From assembly GCF_022678625.1 (NCBI RefSeq), contig NZ_JALBYQ010000001.1, positions 310,001 to 374,000 on the forward strand: a stretch of 64,000 nucleotides of DNA, written 5' to 3'. Shown piece by piece: positions 26,722 to 34,851 of this stretch; position 1 is the stretch's first letter, and each line of letters opens with the position of its first letter. Position numbers and translations under genes: made by a program. The notes under the pieces were generated by a model. It was not told the origin of the DNA. It saw nothing but the letters and a program-made list of their open reading frames with translations, and did not search any database. This DNA comes from Aliiroseovarius subalbicans. Lineage in GTDB: Bacteria; Pseudomonadota; Alphaproteobacteria; Rhodobacterales; Rhodobacteraceae.

Positions 26722-28011
26722 TCAGGCAGTCGCCTTGGTCAGCGCCTGGTCGAAATCGGCGATCAGGTCGTCGGCATCTTCGATCCCGATCGAGATGCGC
26801 ACCACGTTGGCGCCGGCACCAGCGGCCTCTTGCTGTTCCGGCGACAGCTGGCGGTGGGTGGTCGAGGCTGAGTGGATGATCAGCGAGCGGGTGTCGCCCA
26901 GGTTGGCGACGTGGCTGAACAACTCCAGGCTATCGACCAGTTTCACGCAAGCGTCATAGCCGCCCTTGACCGCGACGGTGAACAGCGCGCCCGCGCCCTT
27001 CGGGCAGATCGTCGCGACCCGATGATTGTAGGGCGAGGAGGGCAGGCCCGCATAGGTCACCGCGTCGATGCGCGGGTCGTTTTCCAGCCAGGTGGCGACC
27101 TTCATTGCGTTTTCAACGTGACGCTCCATACGCAGCGACAGGGTTTCGATGCCCATCAGCGTGTAATGCGCCGCCTGCGGGTTCATCGTCATGCCCAGGT
27201 CGCGCAGACCAATGGCGATCGAGTGGAAGGTGAAGGCCATCGGCCCCAGCGCCTCGGCAAAGGTGAGGCCGTGATAGGCGGGCTCGGGCTGGCTGAGCGA
27301 CGGGAACTTGTCCGACGCCATCCAGTCGAACTTGCCACTGTCCACAACGCAACCGCCCATGACGGTGCCGTTCCCGGTCAGGTATTTCGTGGTCGAATGC
27401 ACCACCAGCGTGGCCCCCAGCGAAATCGGGTTGCACAGATACGGCGTGGCCGAGGTGTTGTCGACGATCAGCGGCACGCCGCCCTTGTCGGCAATCGCGG
27501 CAATCGCCGGGATGTCGGTGATATAACCGCCCGGGTTGGCGACGCTTTCGCAGAACACTGCGCGGGTGTCATCGTCGATGGCGGCGGCCACGGCGGCCTC
27601 GTCATCGAAATCGACGAACTTGGCGGACCAGCCGAAGCGTTTGATCGTCTGGCTGAACTGGGTCACCGTGCCGCCATACAGGCGGGTCGAGGCGACCACA
27701 TTCGTGCCCGGCCCCATCAGCGGGAACAGCGCCATCAGCTGCGCCGCGTGGCCCGAGGAACAGCAGATCGCGCCCACGCCGCCCTCAAGCGCGCAGATGC
27801 GGTTGGCCAGCGCGCTGACTGTCGGGTTGGTCAGCCGGGAATAGATGTTGCCAACCTCTTCCAGATTGAACAGGCGCGCGGCGTGTTCGGCGTCTTTGAA
27901 GACGTAAGCGGTGGTCTGATAGATCGGCACCTGGCGCGCGCCGGTGGCCGGATCGGGCTCGGTGCCCGCGTGAACCTGCAATGTGTCAAAGCCAAGCTGG
28001 CGGTCGGTCAT
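26722..28011 (-). CDS. metY: O-acetylhomoserine (thiol)-lyase / sulfhydrylase
   Basis: A 429-residue PLP enzyme of the Cys/Met metabolism family that makes homocysteine from O-acetylhomoserine and sulfide. It shows YSRLTNPTVSALANRICALEGG near the N-terminus, VDNTSATPYLCNPISLGA, and the PLP-Lys motif VHSTTKYLTGNGTVMGG. Residues SLIIHSASTTHRQLSPEQQ near the C-terminus match this subfamily. The length fits MetY (longer than MetB/MetC). Use of sulfide is noteworthy beside a large sulfur-oxidation island, although the two are 16 kb apart. Confidence 0.93.
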   Translation of the reverse strand: MTDRQLGFDTLQVHAGTEPDPATGARQVPIYQTTAYVFKDAEHAARLFNLEEVGNIYSRLTNPTVSALANRICALEGGVGAICCSSGHAAQLMALFPLMGPGTNVVASTRLYGGTVTQFSQTIKRFGWSAKFVDFDDEAAVAAAIDDDTRAVFCESVANPGGYITDIPAIAAIADKGGVPLIVDNTSATPYLCNPISLGATLVVHSTTKYLTGNGTVMGGCVVDSGKFDWMASDKFPSLSQPEPAYHGLTFAEALGPMAFTFHSIAIGLRDLGMTMNPQAAHYTLMGIETLSLRMERHVENAMKVATWLENDPRIDAVTYAGLPSSPYNHRVATICPKGAGALFTVAVKGGYDACVKLVDSLELFSHVANLGDTRSLIIHSASTTHRQLSPEQQEAAGAGANVVRISIGIEDADDLIADFDQALTKATA

Positions 28012-28169
28012 GTCGTTTCTCCCTGAAAAGTCCGGCGCAGGTTACGGGGTCTGGGCCACCGCAGCAACGAAATAAGGGCGCGCGGGGACAAGGTTTTGAA
28101 GCGCGCATTCGGGCTGGTCAAGTGTTTCGCGCCGGGGCAATCTGGCGGAACATTGTCTTGGAGGCACCC

Positions 28170-28583
28170 ATGCTGACCCCGTTTCACCTGGCCATCAACG
28201 TCACCGACCTGGAGGCCGCGCGCAGCTTTTACGCCGGCGTCCTGGGCTGCGAAGAGGGGCGGTCGACCGACAGCTGGGTCGATTTCAGCTTTTTCGGGCA
28301 TCAGCTGAGCCTGCACCGGGGCACACCCTTTGCCACCGCGGACACCGGCAAGGTCGGCGACCACATGGTGGCGATGCCGCATTTCGGGATCGTGCTGCCT
28401 TATGACGCCTGGCGCGCGCTGGCGGACCGGCTGGAGGTGGCGGGCGCCGACTGGATTATCGCCCCGACCGTGCGGTTCGCGGGTGCGCCCGGTGAACAAT
28501 GGACGATGTTCTTTCGCGACCCTTCCGGAAACCCGATCGAGGTAAAAGGGTTCAAGGACCTGCAAGGGGTTTTTGCGGGTTAA
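28170..28583 (+). CDS. VOC-family (glyoxalase/dioxygenase-like) protein
   Basis: A 137-residue single VOC module. FHLAINVTDLEAARSFYAGV opens the first beta-alpha-beta unit with a His ligand, and FFRDPSGNPIEVKGF supplies the closing metal-Glu motif. The ATG at 28170 has TTGGAGG upstream; the ORF extension to 27981 runs through the metY promoter region and is rejected. Substrate unknown; the fold covers glyoxalases, resistance proteins and extradiol dioxygenases. Confidence 0.88.
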   Translation: MLTPFHLAINVTDLEAARSFYAGVLGCEEGRSTDSWVDFSFFGHQLSLHRGTPFATADTGKVGDHMVAMPHFGIVLPYDAWRALADRLEVAGADWIIAPTVRFAGAPGEQWTMFFRDPSGNPIEVKGFKDLQGVFAG

Positions 28584-28656
28584 GAATGTCGGCTTTGCGG
28601 ACGATGCCGCCATCTGCGCATGAAAGCTCAATGCCTGGTTTTGAGCATTCGAACCG

Positions 28657-29463
28657 CTACTTGGAGGCAGCTTCAGATATCGCATGCCCCGCTCTAAGCA
28701 GGACTTCCCTTCGCACGATTGCATCCAGCTCTTGCCAGTCCGAGTAGGGAAACCAAGCCGTGGAAACAGAGTACTTGAGAAAAATCCGGTCCTTCAACTG
28801 GTAGGCAGTTTCACAGATAACATGTGGCTCGGGATGCGTTGCAAGCCAGTTCCGGCATGAATACAGCATTGGCTCTCCGCTGACCGGCTCCGTGAAATCC
28901 TGACTGGCCAGCAAGACCGGGCTGACGGCATAGGGAGACGCATCTTCGCCAAAAAGCCGGCCTGAGAAACCGGGAAAAATCTCCCCGAAAGAACCGTCAA
29001 CGGACAAGGCCGCCGCTTGTTCACGCAGAAAATGGGTGCTGCTCCTATAACCCTCTTTGGTGTGAAGCGGGTGATTCCCCCCGAAAACCCGTATGCCGTC
29101 GGCTTGGATCAACACGCGAATGTCGATGGCACCGATCGTTATTTTGTGCCGCACGTTATCGGTGTGCACGGGTTCGGCGAAACACGGATGGGTGCCGACC
29201 TTGGGCATGTGCGCCGGGGCCCAATCGAACGATTCGACTGTATAAGGATAGTCAAGTTCAGTTGCCGGGATCGCATATAGAAAGGCCGGTTCGTCCTGTT
29301 CATCGACCACAACGTGATCCACCTGTTGGCCATAGCAAGAGATGTTTCTTGCTTCGGATGTCTCTTGCTCGCGTTCTGAAAGAGCTGTGGAAGGATACGA
29401 AAGGCCAAGTGTCAAGGTCAGGAACGTAGCCAATGCAATTTGAGGTTCAGTTTTGATCAGCAT
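28657..29463 (-). CDS. Secreted protein of unknown function (orphan)
   Basis: A 268-residue protein with an N-terminal signal peptide (MLIKTEPQIALATFLTLTLG) and a soluble domain containing five Cys residues, for example in NISCYGQQVDHV, THPCFAEP and MLYSCRNWLATHP. I recognise no family. The ATG at 29463 follows GAAGG; the ATG at 29496 has no ribosome site. The DNA looks less GC-rich than its neighbours and it sits alone between a VOC gene and tctA, which suggests lateral acquisition. Confidence 0.65.
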   Translation of the reverse strand: MLIKTEPQIALATFLTLTLGLSYPSTALSEREQETSEARNISCYGQQVDHVVVDEQDEPAFLYAIPATELDYPYTVESFDWAPAHMPKVGTHPCFAEPVHTDNVRHKITIGAIDIRVLIQADGIRVFGGNHPLHTKEGYRSSTHFLREQAAALSVDGSFGEIFPGFSGRLFGEDASPYAVSPVLLASQDFTEPVSGEPMLYSCRNWLATHPEPHVICETAYQLKDRIFLKYSVSTAWFPYSDWQELDAIVRREVLLRAGHAISEAASK

Positions 29464-29635
29464 TCGTTGCAACCTTCGTAAAGCTTTCGCGGACATTCGC
29501 TGAGCCGTAGAAAAAAGTCAAAAAGGGCTCAAACCTGACATTTGCGCAGTCGCAGTTCTTTCGAAATCCTTTGGTTCGGAACGTGGGCTTTGCGTGAGAA
29601 ATCCTGCATCCTGCACTTTGACCGCCTCCAGCGGA
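29464..29635. other. Intergenic region between the orphan gene and tctA
   Basis: This 172-bp gap has a short direct repeat (ATCCTGCATCCTGCA near 29602) and no terminator-like hairpin or ORF that I trust. Confidence 0.3.
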
Positions 29636-31147
29636 TCAGTCGCCGTCGGCCACCCCTTCAGCCCGCGCCCGCGCGCGGCGCGCGCGGTAGGTGGGCAGGG
29701 CCACGAGGATGACCGCAACGACCAGAAGCGCCAGCGTCATCGGGCGTTCGAAAATGAAGCCGATCCCGTCATACAGCTGCATCGAACGGGCGAAGTTGTC
29801 TTCCATCATCCCGCCAAGAATGAAGCCGATCAGCAGCGGCGCCAGTGGGTAGTCGGCGAACTTCAGCGCTGTTGCACAGACGCCAAAGCCCACAAGGATC
29901 AGCAGCTCGGTCGCGTTGTTCTGGCCGATATAGGCCCCCATCAGGGTGAAAAACAGGATGAACGGGATCAGGTAGTTGCGCGGGATGGCCAGCACCTTGG
30001 CGATGTAAGGGATCAGCGGCAGGTTCAGGACCAACAGGACCAGGTTGCCGATGAACATTGACATGATCACGGCCCAGAACACTTGCGGTTGGTCGATCAT
30101 CAGCCGCGGCCCCGGCGTCACGTTCAGAGCGATCAGCGCGCCCAGCAGAATGGCCGTGGTGCCCGATCCGGGAATGCCAAGCGTCAGCAGCGGCACGAAC
30201 GACCCGGTGCACGCGGCGTTGTTGGCCGTCTCAGGCGCGGCCAATCCTTTGATCGAGCCTTTGCCGAACTCGTCCTGTTCGTCCTTCGGGGCGATGTTGC
30301 GTTCCACCGCATAGCCCAGGAAGCTTGCGATCGTCGCGCCCGCGCCCGGCAGCACCCCGATAAAGAACCCCTGCAACGATTGCCGGCCGATCACCGGGGC
30401 AATGGCTTTGGCTTCTTTGGCTGAGATACGCAGCTCCGAGATCTGCCCGCCGTCGCCGCTCATTTCCTTTTTCTTCAGAACAAGGAACAGGGCCTCGGGC
30501 AGGGCGAACATTGCCATTGCCAGCGTGATAAAACCAAAGCCCGATTGCAGGTCCATGATCCCCATCGTGAAACGGGGCATGTTGAACAGCGCGCCTTCGC
30601 CAACGGTCGCCATGATCAGACCCAGAATGGTCATCAGCATCGCCTTGGCCACTTGGCCCGAGCCTGCAAAGGCCGCAATGGCCGACAGGCCGACAACCAT
30701 AAGCGCGAAGTATTCTGCCGAGTGGAACAAAAGCGCCACCGACGACAGTGCGGGGGCAAAGATCATCAACAGGATCGCCCCGATCGTGCCACCTGCGAAA
30801 CTTGCGATGGCGGCGATGGTCAGCGCTTTACCCGCCTGTCCCTTGCGGGCCATCGGGTATCCGTCAAAGCTGCTGGCCACGGTCCCTGCCACCCCTGGGG
30901 CGTTGAGCAGGATGGACGAGGTCGAGCCGCCAAAGATGGCGCCGTAATACACACCGGCCAGCAGGATGAGAGCCGCCGAGGGGTCACCCATCGAAATGGC
31001 GACCGGGATCATGATGGCAATGATCGACATCGGTCCAAGGCCCGGCAACATGCCGATGAAGGTGCCGATCAGGCACCCCGCGATGACCATGAGCAGGTTT
31101 TGCAGCGAAAGCGCCGTTTGCAGTCCGATCAGAAGTCCTTCGAGCAT
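29636..31147 (-). CDS. tctA: Tripartite tricarboxylate transporter, large permease subunit TctA
   Basis: A 503-residue inner-membrane protein with about 11-12 hydrophobic segments. The family motifs GTFIGMLPGLGPMSIIAIMIP and LLAGVYYGAIFGGSTSSILL are near the N-terminus, and GVLPGAGATIASFLGYAVER with ETANNAACTGSFVPLLTLG form the second repeat. It forms the secondary-transport pore with TctB and receives substrate from TctC. GAGGAGG precedes the ATG, 12 bp after tctB. The substrate may be citrate or another carboxylate; sequence cannot tell. Confidence 0.95.
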   Translation of the reverse strand: MLEGLLIGLQTALSLQNLLMVIAGCLIGTFIGMLPGLGPMSIIAIMIPVAISMGDPSAALILLAGVYYGAIFGGSTSSILLNAPGVAGTVASSFDGYPMARKGQAGKALTIAAIASFAGGTIGAILLMIFAPALSSVALLFHSAEYFALMVVGLSAIAAFAGSGQVAKAMLMTILGLIMATVGEGALFNMPRFTMGIMDLQSGFGFITLAMAMFALPEALFLVLKKKEMSGDGGQISELRISAKEAKAIAPVIGRQSLQGFFIGVLPGAGATIASFLGYAVERNIAPKDEQDEFGKGSIKGLAAPETANNAACTGSFVPLLTLGIPGSGTTAILLGALIALNVTPGPRLMIDQPQVFWAVIMSMFIGNLVLLVLNLPLIPYIAKVLAIPRNYLIPFILFFTLMGAYIGQNNATELLILVGFGVCATALKFADYPLAPLLIGFILGGMMEDNFARSMQLYDGIGFIFERPMTLALLVVAVILVALPTYRARRARARAEGVADGD

Positions 31148-31159
31148 TTTTGGTCCTCC

Positions 31160-31645
31160 TCAGACGAAGAAAAAGGGCAGCGGGCGCAAGAAGATGCCCA
31201 GGACCTGTTCCACCAGATACCAGACAACGCCGGTGGCGATGATGGAAACGGGCAACAGGATGTGCAGCTTGCGTTCCCCAAGCACCATCGCGCCGATGGT
31301 CAGGAAGCCCACGGTGGACAACAGAAAGCCCGCCGGGCGCAGTAGCAGCGCATAGGCCACCATGAGCGCCAGTAGGAGCAGTGCCTGCACAAGATGATAT
31401 TCGCCCAGACGGCGGTAATCGATATCGGGTTCCGCGTCCGTTTCCGGGGTTTTCTCAAGCCCCAGAAGGATCACCAGCGAGGCCAGGATCGCAAGAACGG
31501 ACAGAACCTTGGGGAAGGTGCTTGGCCAGATCGGATTGCGTTGCATGAACGGTGCCAAAAGCCCGTCCATTGTGAAAAACGCGGCATAGCCATAGGCCAG
31601 CGAGACGCAAAGAATGACGAATGCGATCCAACGATCCAGTGCCAT
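31160..31645 (-). CDS. tctB: Tripartite tricarboxylate transporter, small permease subunit TctB
   Basis: A 161-residue membrane protein with four hydrophobic segments (residues about 5-25, 38-58, 80-110, 125-150), matching the poorly conserved TctB family in size and topology. It lies between tctC and tctA as in characterised tctCBA operons. AGGGAGGG precedes the ATG. An intrinsic terminator between tctC and this gene probably lowers its expression relative to the binding protein. Confidence 0.9.
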   Translation of the reverse strand: MALDRWIAFVILCVSLAYGYAAFFTMDGLLAPFMQRNPIWPSTFPKVLSVLAILASLVILLGLEKTPETDAEPDIDYRRLGEYHLVQALLLLALMVAYALLLRPAGFLLSTVGFLTIGAMVLGERKLHILLPVSIIATGVVWYLVEQVLGIFLRPLPFFFV

Positions 31646-31660
31646 GGTTCCCTCCCTAGG

Positions 31661-31694
31661 AAAAAGCGCAACCGGCCCGTGACGGGCCGGTTGC
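31661..31694 (-). terminator. Intercistronic attenuator between tctC and tctB
   Basis: Reading the minus strand, GCAACCGGCCCG (31694-31683) pairs perfectly with CGGGCCGGTTGC (31679-31668) around a 3-base loop. A short CTTTTTCC run follows at 31666-31660. This 12-bp stem lies 17 bp after the tctC stop and before the tctB ribosome site. Confidence 0.85.
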
Positions 31695-31711
31695 CTGATT
31701 TTCAGTTCGGC

Positions 31712-32692
31712 TTAGAGAAAGCCGAGCTTTTTCATCAGATCACCGATGACCTTTTCCTGGTCTTCCAGGAAGGTGCGGAAATCATCACCCGAATTGTGGA
31801 TGTTGACCCAACCGTTGCGCGCGCGCACGGCTTCCCACTCGTCGGTTGCATACATCTTGGCGATGGCGGCCTGGTAGGCTTCCAGCTTGTCAGCCGACAG
31901 TCCCGGTGCGCCAAAGAATCCGCGCCAGTTGACGAAGGTGGTATCGATGCCCTGTTCCTTCATGGTGGGCGCGTCGCCATAAGCCTCCACGCGCTCATCC
32001 GAAGTCACGCCGATGATCTTGACCTCGCCAGCCTGCGCCAGCGCGACGGCTTCCGAGAAGCCCGTCGACAAAGCCTTGATTTCGCCCGACAGCAGCGCAG
32101 CCATCGCTTTGCCGCCCGCGTCATAGGGGATGTATTTGACGTTCAGCGCATCTTTGCCAGCCGCTTCCATCACCATCGCCGCAACCAGGTGGTCCATGCC
32201 GCCCGGAACCGAACCGCCACCGATGGCAGTGGCCGATGCGTCGGCGTCATAGGCCGCAAGCAGGTCAGCCATGGAGTTCATCGGGCTGTCCTTACCGACG
32301 ACAAGTGCGGCGTAGTCACCGATCGTTCCCGACACCAGCGTCAGGTCACGGAAGTTGTGCGGGAACACGCCCGTCAGCGAACGGATCACGATGGGGGTGG
32401 AGTTCACCATCAGCGTGCCGTGCTGGCTGTCAGCGTTTTCGATCAGGTAACCGATTGCTTTACCGCCGCCGCCACCCGACATGTTCTCATAAGACGCGGT
32501 GCCAACCAGGCCTGCACCCGTCAGGGCTTCGCCCGTGCCACGCGCGGTGCCGTCCCAGCCGCCTCCAGCGCCGCCGGGGATCAGGAAGTGAATGCTGTCG
32601 AGCATCTTGTGGCTGTCAGCGGCTGCCGGACCAACCAGGGTGAAGGCCGCTGCTGCAGCAAGAAGGGCGCGACGGCCCAATTCGAATGTCAT
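31712..32692 (-). CDS. tctC: Tripartite tricarboxylate transporter substrate-binding protein TctC
   Basis: A 326-residue periplasmic binding protein of the Bug/TctC family. Signal peptide: LGRRALLAAAAAFTLVGPAA, cleaved near AADS. The mature domain starts IHFLIPGGAGGGWDGTARG (the glycine-rich carboxylate-binding loop) and includes AIGGGSVPGGMDHLVAAM and VNWRGFFGAPGLSADK, all family signatures. GGAGGAAATAAC precedes the ATG at 32692; the longer frame to 32923 overlaps tctD and is rejected. First gene of tctCBA, divergent from tctDE. Confidence 0.94.
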   Translation of the reverse strand: MTFELGRRALLAAAAAFTLVGPAAADSHKMLDSIHFLIPGGAGGGWDGTARGTGEALTGAGLVGTASYENMSGGGGGKAIGYLIENADSQHGTLMVNSTPIVIRSLTGVFPHNFRDLTLVSGTIGDYAALVVGKDSPMNSMADLLAAYDADASATAIGGGSVPGGMDHLVAAMVMEAAGKDALNVKYIPYDAGGKAMAALLSGEIKALSTGFSEAVALAQAGEVKIIGVTSDERVEAYGDAPTMKEQGIDTTFVNWRGFFGAPGLSADKLEAYQAAIAKMYATDEWEAVRARNGWVNIHNSGDDFRTFLEDQEKVIGDLMKKLGFL

Positions 32693-32755
32693 GTTATTTC
32701 CTCCCATTTGACATTGGCGGCTCCTACCGCTCATGTCGCAGGAGAATGGCAAACA

Positions 32756-32783
32756 AAGCTGACACCAAGCTGACACAGCTGAA
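32756..32783 (+). promoter_or_regulatory. Phased direct repeats, probable TctD operator
   Basis: In the 120-bp gap between divergent tctC and tctD, AAGCTGACAC occurs at 32756 and again at 32767, exactly 11 bp apart. A third partial copy, AGCTGA, starts at 32777. OmpR-family response regulators typically bind direct repeats spaced one helical turn apart, so this is a good candidate for the TctD site controlling both directions (inference). Confidence 0.65.
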
Positions 32784-32812
32784 ATTAGTGCAAACGGGGT
32801 GAAACCGGTCCG

Positions 32813-33478
32813 ATGCGGTTCCTGCTGATCGAGGACAACAAGCAACTGGCCAGCGCGGTGGTCGACCGGCTTATGCTGGACGGGCATGTCGTCGACCATG
32901 CGCCGGACATTCAGACCGCCCACGATTTCAGGTCAACGACAGTTTATGACCTGATTTTGTTGGATATTATGTTGCCCGATGGCGACGGACGCTCGTTTCT
33001 TGCAGCGTGCCGAAATCAGGATTCCCGAACTCCGGTGATCGTCCTGACCGCACGGTCAGAGGTCGCGGATCGGGTCGGGATGCTGGATCTTGGCGCCGAT
33101 GATTACATGGTTAAGCCCATCGATTTTTCCGAGCTCGAAGCGCGGTGTCGGGCGGTCTTGCGCCGCCGGGGTGGCGAGGCGCGCAACCTTTTGACCCTCG
33201 GTGATGTGCAGTTTGATTCGAAATCCGGCACGCTCAGCGTGGGCGCACACACCGTGCAACTTCGCGCCCGTGAACTGCGCTTGTTCGAGGTCCTCGCAAA
33301 CGCGCCCGACAAGGTGTTTGCGAAAGCGTCCCTGGTGGATCAGCTGGTGTCCTATGACGAAGACGTCTCGGAAAACGCGATCGAAGTCTATGTCGGTCGC
33401 CTGCGTCGGCACCTGCATGGATCGGGCGTGAAAATCACGACGATCCGGGGGCTTGGCTACAAGCTGGAAGTGGCATGA
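32813..33478 (+). CDS. tctD: OmpR-family response regulator TctD
   Basis: A 221-residue two-component regulator. The receiver domain carries the phosphoacceptor Asp51 in LILLDIMLPDGDG, the acidic pair in LIEDNK, and Thr/Lys switch residues in VLTARS and MVKPIDF. The C-terminal winged helix includes LRARELRLFEVLA and ENAIEVYVGRLRRHL. It is predicted to activate the divergent tctCBA genes when phosphorylated by TctE. Its stop overlaps the tctE start by four bases. Confidence 0.95.
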   Translation: MRFLLIEDNKQLASAVVDRLMLDGHVVDHAPDIQTAHDFRSTTVYDLILLDIMLPDGDGRSFLAACRNQDSRTPVIVLTARSEVADRVGMLDLGADDYMVKPIDFSELEARCRAVLRRRGGEARNLLTLGDVQFDSKSGTLSVGAHTVQLRARELRLFEVLANAPDKVFAKASLVDQLVSYDEDVSENAIEVYVGRLRRHLHGSGVKITTIRGLGYKLEVA

Positions 33479-34851
33479 GCAAACCCACCGCCCACGGCTC
33501 GATCCGCCGCAGATTGTTGCTGTCTTTGCTGGCCAGCGCCGCCGTTCTGGCGCTCGTGGTGTATTTCGTGGTGCAATCCGTCGCCCGGCAAGTGGCGCAG
33601 GAAAGCCAGGACAACGTGCTTGCCGCGTCGGCCCTGTCGATCCTGGACAGCGCGCGATTCTTTGATGGAGAGATCAGCGTCGATCTTCCCTATTCGGCCC
33701 TGTCCATGCTGGACAGCATTTCGGACGAACGGGTGTTCTATGCGATCCGGTTGGAGAACGAATTCCTCACCGGCTACGTCGAGCTGCCCGAAGCCAACGG
33801 GCTGAGCGGGAGTGTGCCTGCCTTCCGGTCGGCGGTGTTTCTGGGCGAAGAGGTGCGGGTCGCTTCGGTCAGGCGCCGGGTGTCGACCGACATCGGCCAA
33901 AGCTTCCTTCAGGTGTCCGTGGCGCAAACACTGTCGGGCCAGAAACAGGAATTGGCCAGCATTTCACGCAGATCCATGGCGATCGGCGCGGGGTTCTTTC
34001 TGGTCTCGGTCCTTTTGGCGGCGCTGATTGCCCAAAGCACGATCCGCCCGCTGGACCGGTTGACCGCGTCGGTCTCGCGCAGGGGGCCGAAAGACCTGCG
34101 TCCTGTTGCGGCGCCGGTACCGTCGGAAATGGTGCCCCTGGTCGCCTCGCTGAATTCCTTCATGCGGCGGCTGCAGCTTTCCCTGATGCGGTCCGAAGAT
34201 TTCATCGCAGAAGCTGCGCATCGCGTGCGCACCCCCTTGGCCATCGTCCGCACGAAGGCCGAGATCGTTCAGCGCAACGCGGACAACCCCGAAACCCACG
34301 CGGCCCTGCGCGAGATGATCCATGCCATCGACGACAGTTCGCGCACGGCGGGGCAACTTCTGGACCACGCGATGGTGACCTTCCGGCTGGACCACCTGTC
34401 GCAAGACAAGATCAGCCTGCGACGTCTGACACGGGACGCCGTCGACCATCTGCACCCGATTTCGGAACTGAAAGATATCGAGATGGAGGCCGTCGGGACG
34501 GACGACCTGATCATCCAGGGCGACCAGATCCTGATGCAGAACGCGCTGCACAATCTGCTCGACAATGCCCTCAAATACACGCCGTCCGGGGCCCGTATTG
34601 TCGTCACCCTTTTGCGCCACGATGATGGGGCCGAGATTCGCATAACCGATACCGGACCCGGGTTTCCCGACGGCGAGATGGACCATTTGACGGACCGGTT
34701 CGCCCGGGGGGCCAATGCCGAAAACGTTGTTGGCTCCGGTCTGGGCCTGACCATCGTGAAAGAGGTGGTGGAAGCCCACGGCGGCCAGATGCACATTACA
34801 AACAATGCAGGAGGCGGCGCATGCGTCAGTTTGCACTTTCCTTCGTCCTGA
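33475..34851 (+). CDS. tctE: Sensor histidine kinase TctE
   Basis: A 458-residue inner-membrane kinase. A first membrane helix (residues about 15-35) and a second near 165-185 enclose a periplasmic sensor domain. The DHp phospho-acceptor is His249 in FIAEAAHRVRTPLAIVRTK. The ATPase has the N-box NALHNLLDNALKYTP, and G-boxes ITDTGPGFPDGEM and GSGLGLTIVKEVVE. It partners TctD. Its last 31 bases overlap the start of the downstream binding-protein gene, so all three are translationally coupled. Confidence 0.94.
   Translation: MSKPTAHGSIRRRLLLSLLASAAVLALVVYFVVQSVARQVAQESQDNVLAASALSILDSARFFDGEISVDLPYSALSMLDSISDERVFYAIRLENEFLTGYVELPEANGLSGSVPAFRSAVFLGEEVRVASVRRRVSTDIGQSFLQVSVAQTLSGQKQELASISRRSMAIGAGFFLVSVLLAALIAQSTIRPLDRLTASVSRRGPKDLRPVAAPVPSEMVPLVASLNSFMRRLQLSLMRSEDFIAEAAHRVRTPLAIVRTKAEIVQRNADNPETHAALREMIHAIDDSSRTAGQLLDHAMVTFRLDHLSQDKISLRRLTRDAVDHLHPISELKDIEMEAVGTDDLIIQGDQILMQNALHNLLDNALKYTPSGARIVVTLLRHDDGAEIRITDTGPGFPDGEMDHLTDRFARGANAENVVGSGLGLTIVKEVVEAHGGQMHITNNAGGGACVSLHFPSS

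Noticed and set aside
29594-30061. Plus-strand frame opposite the end of tctA
   Set aside because: Antisense shadow rich in Gln, Arg and Asp with no ribosome site.
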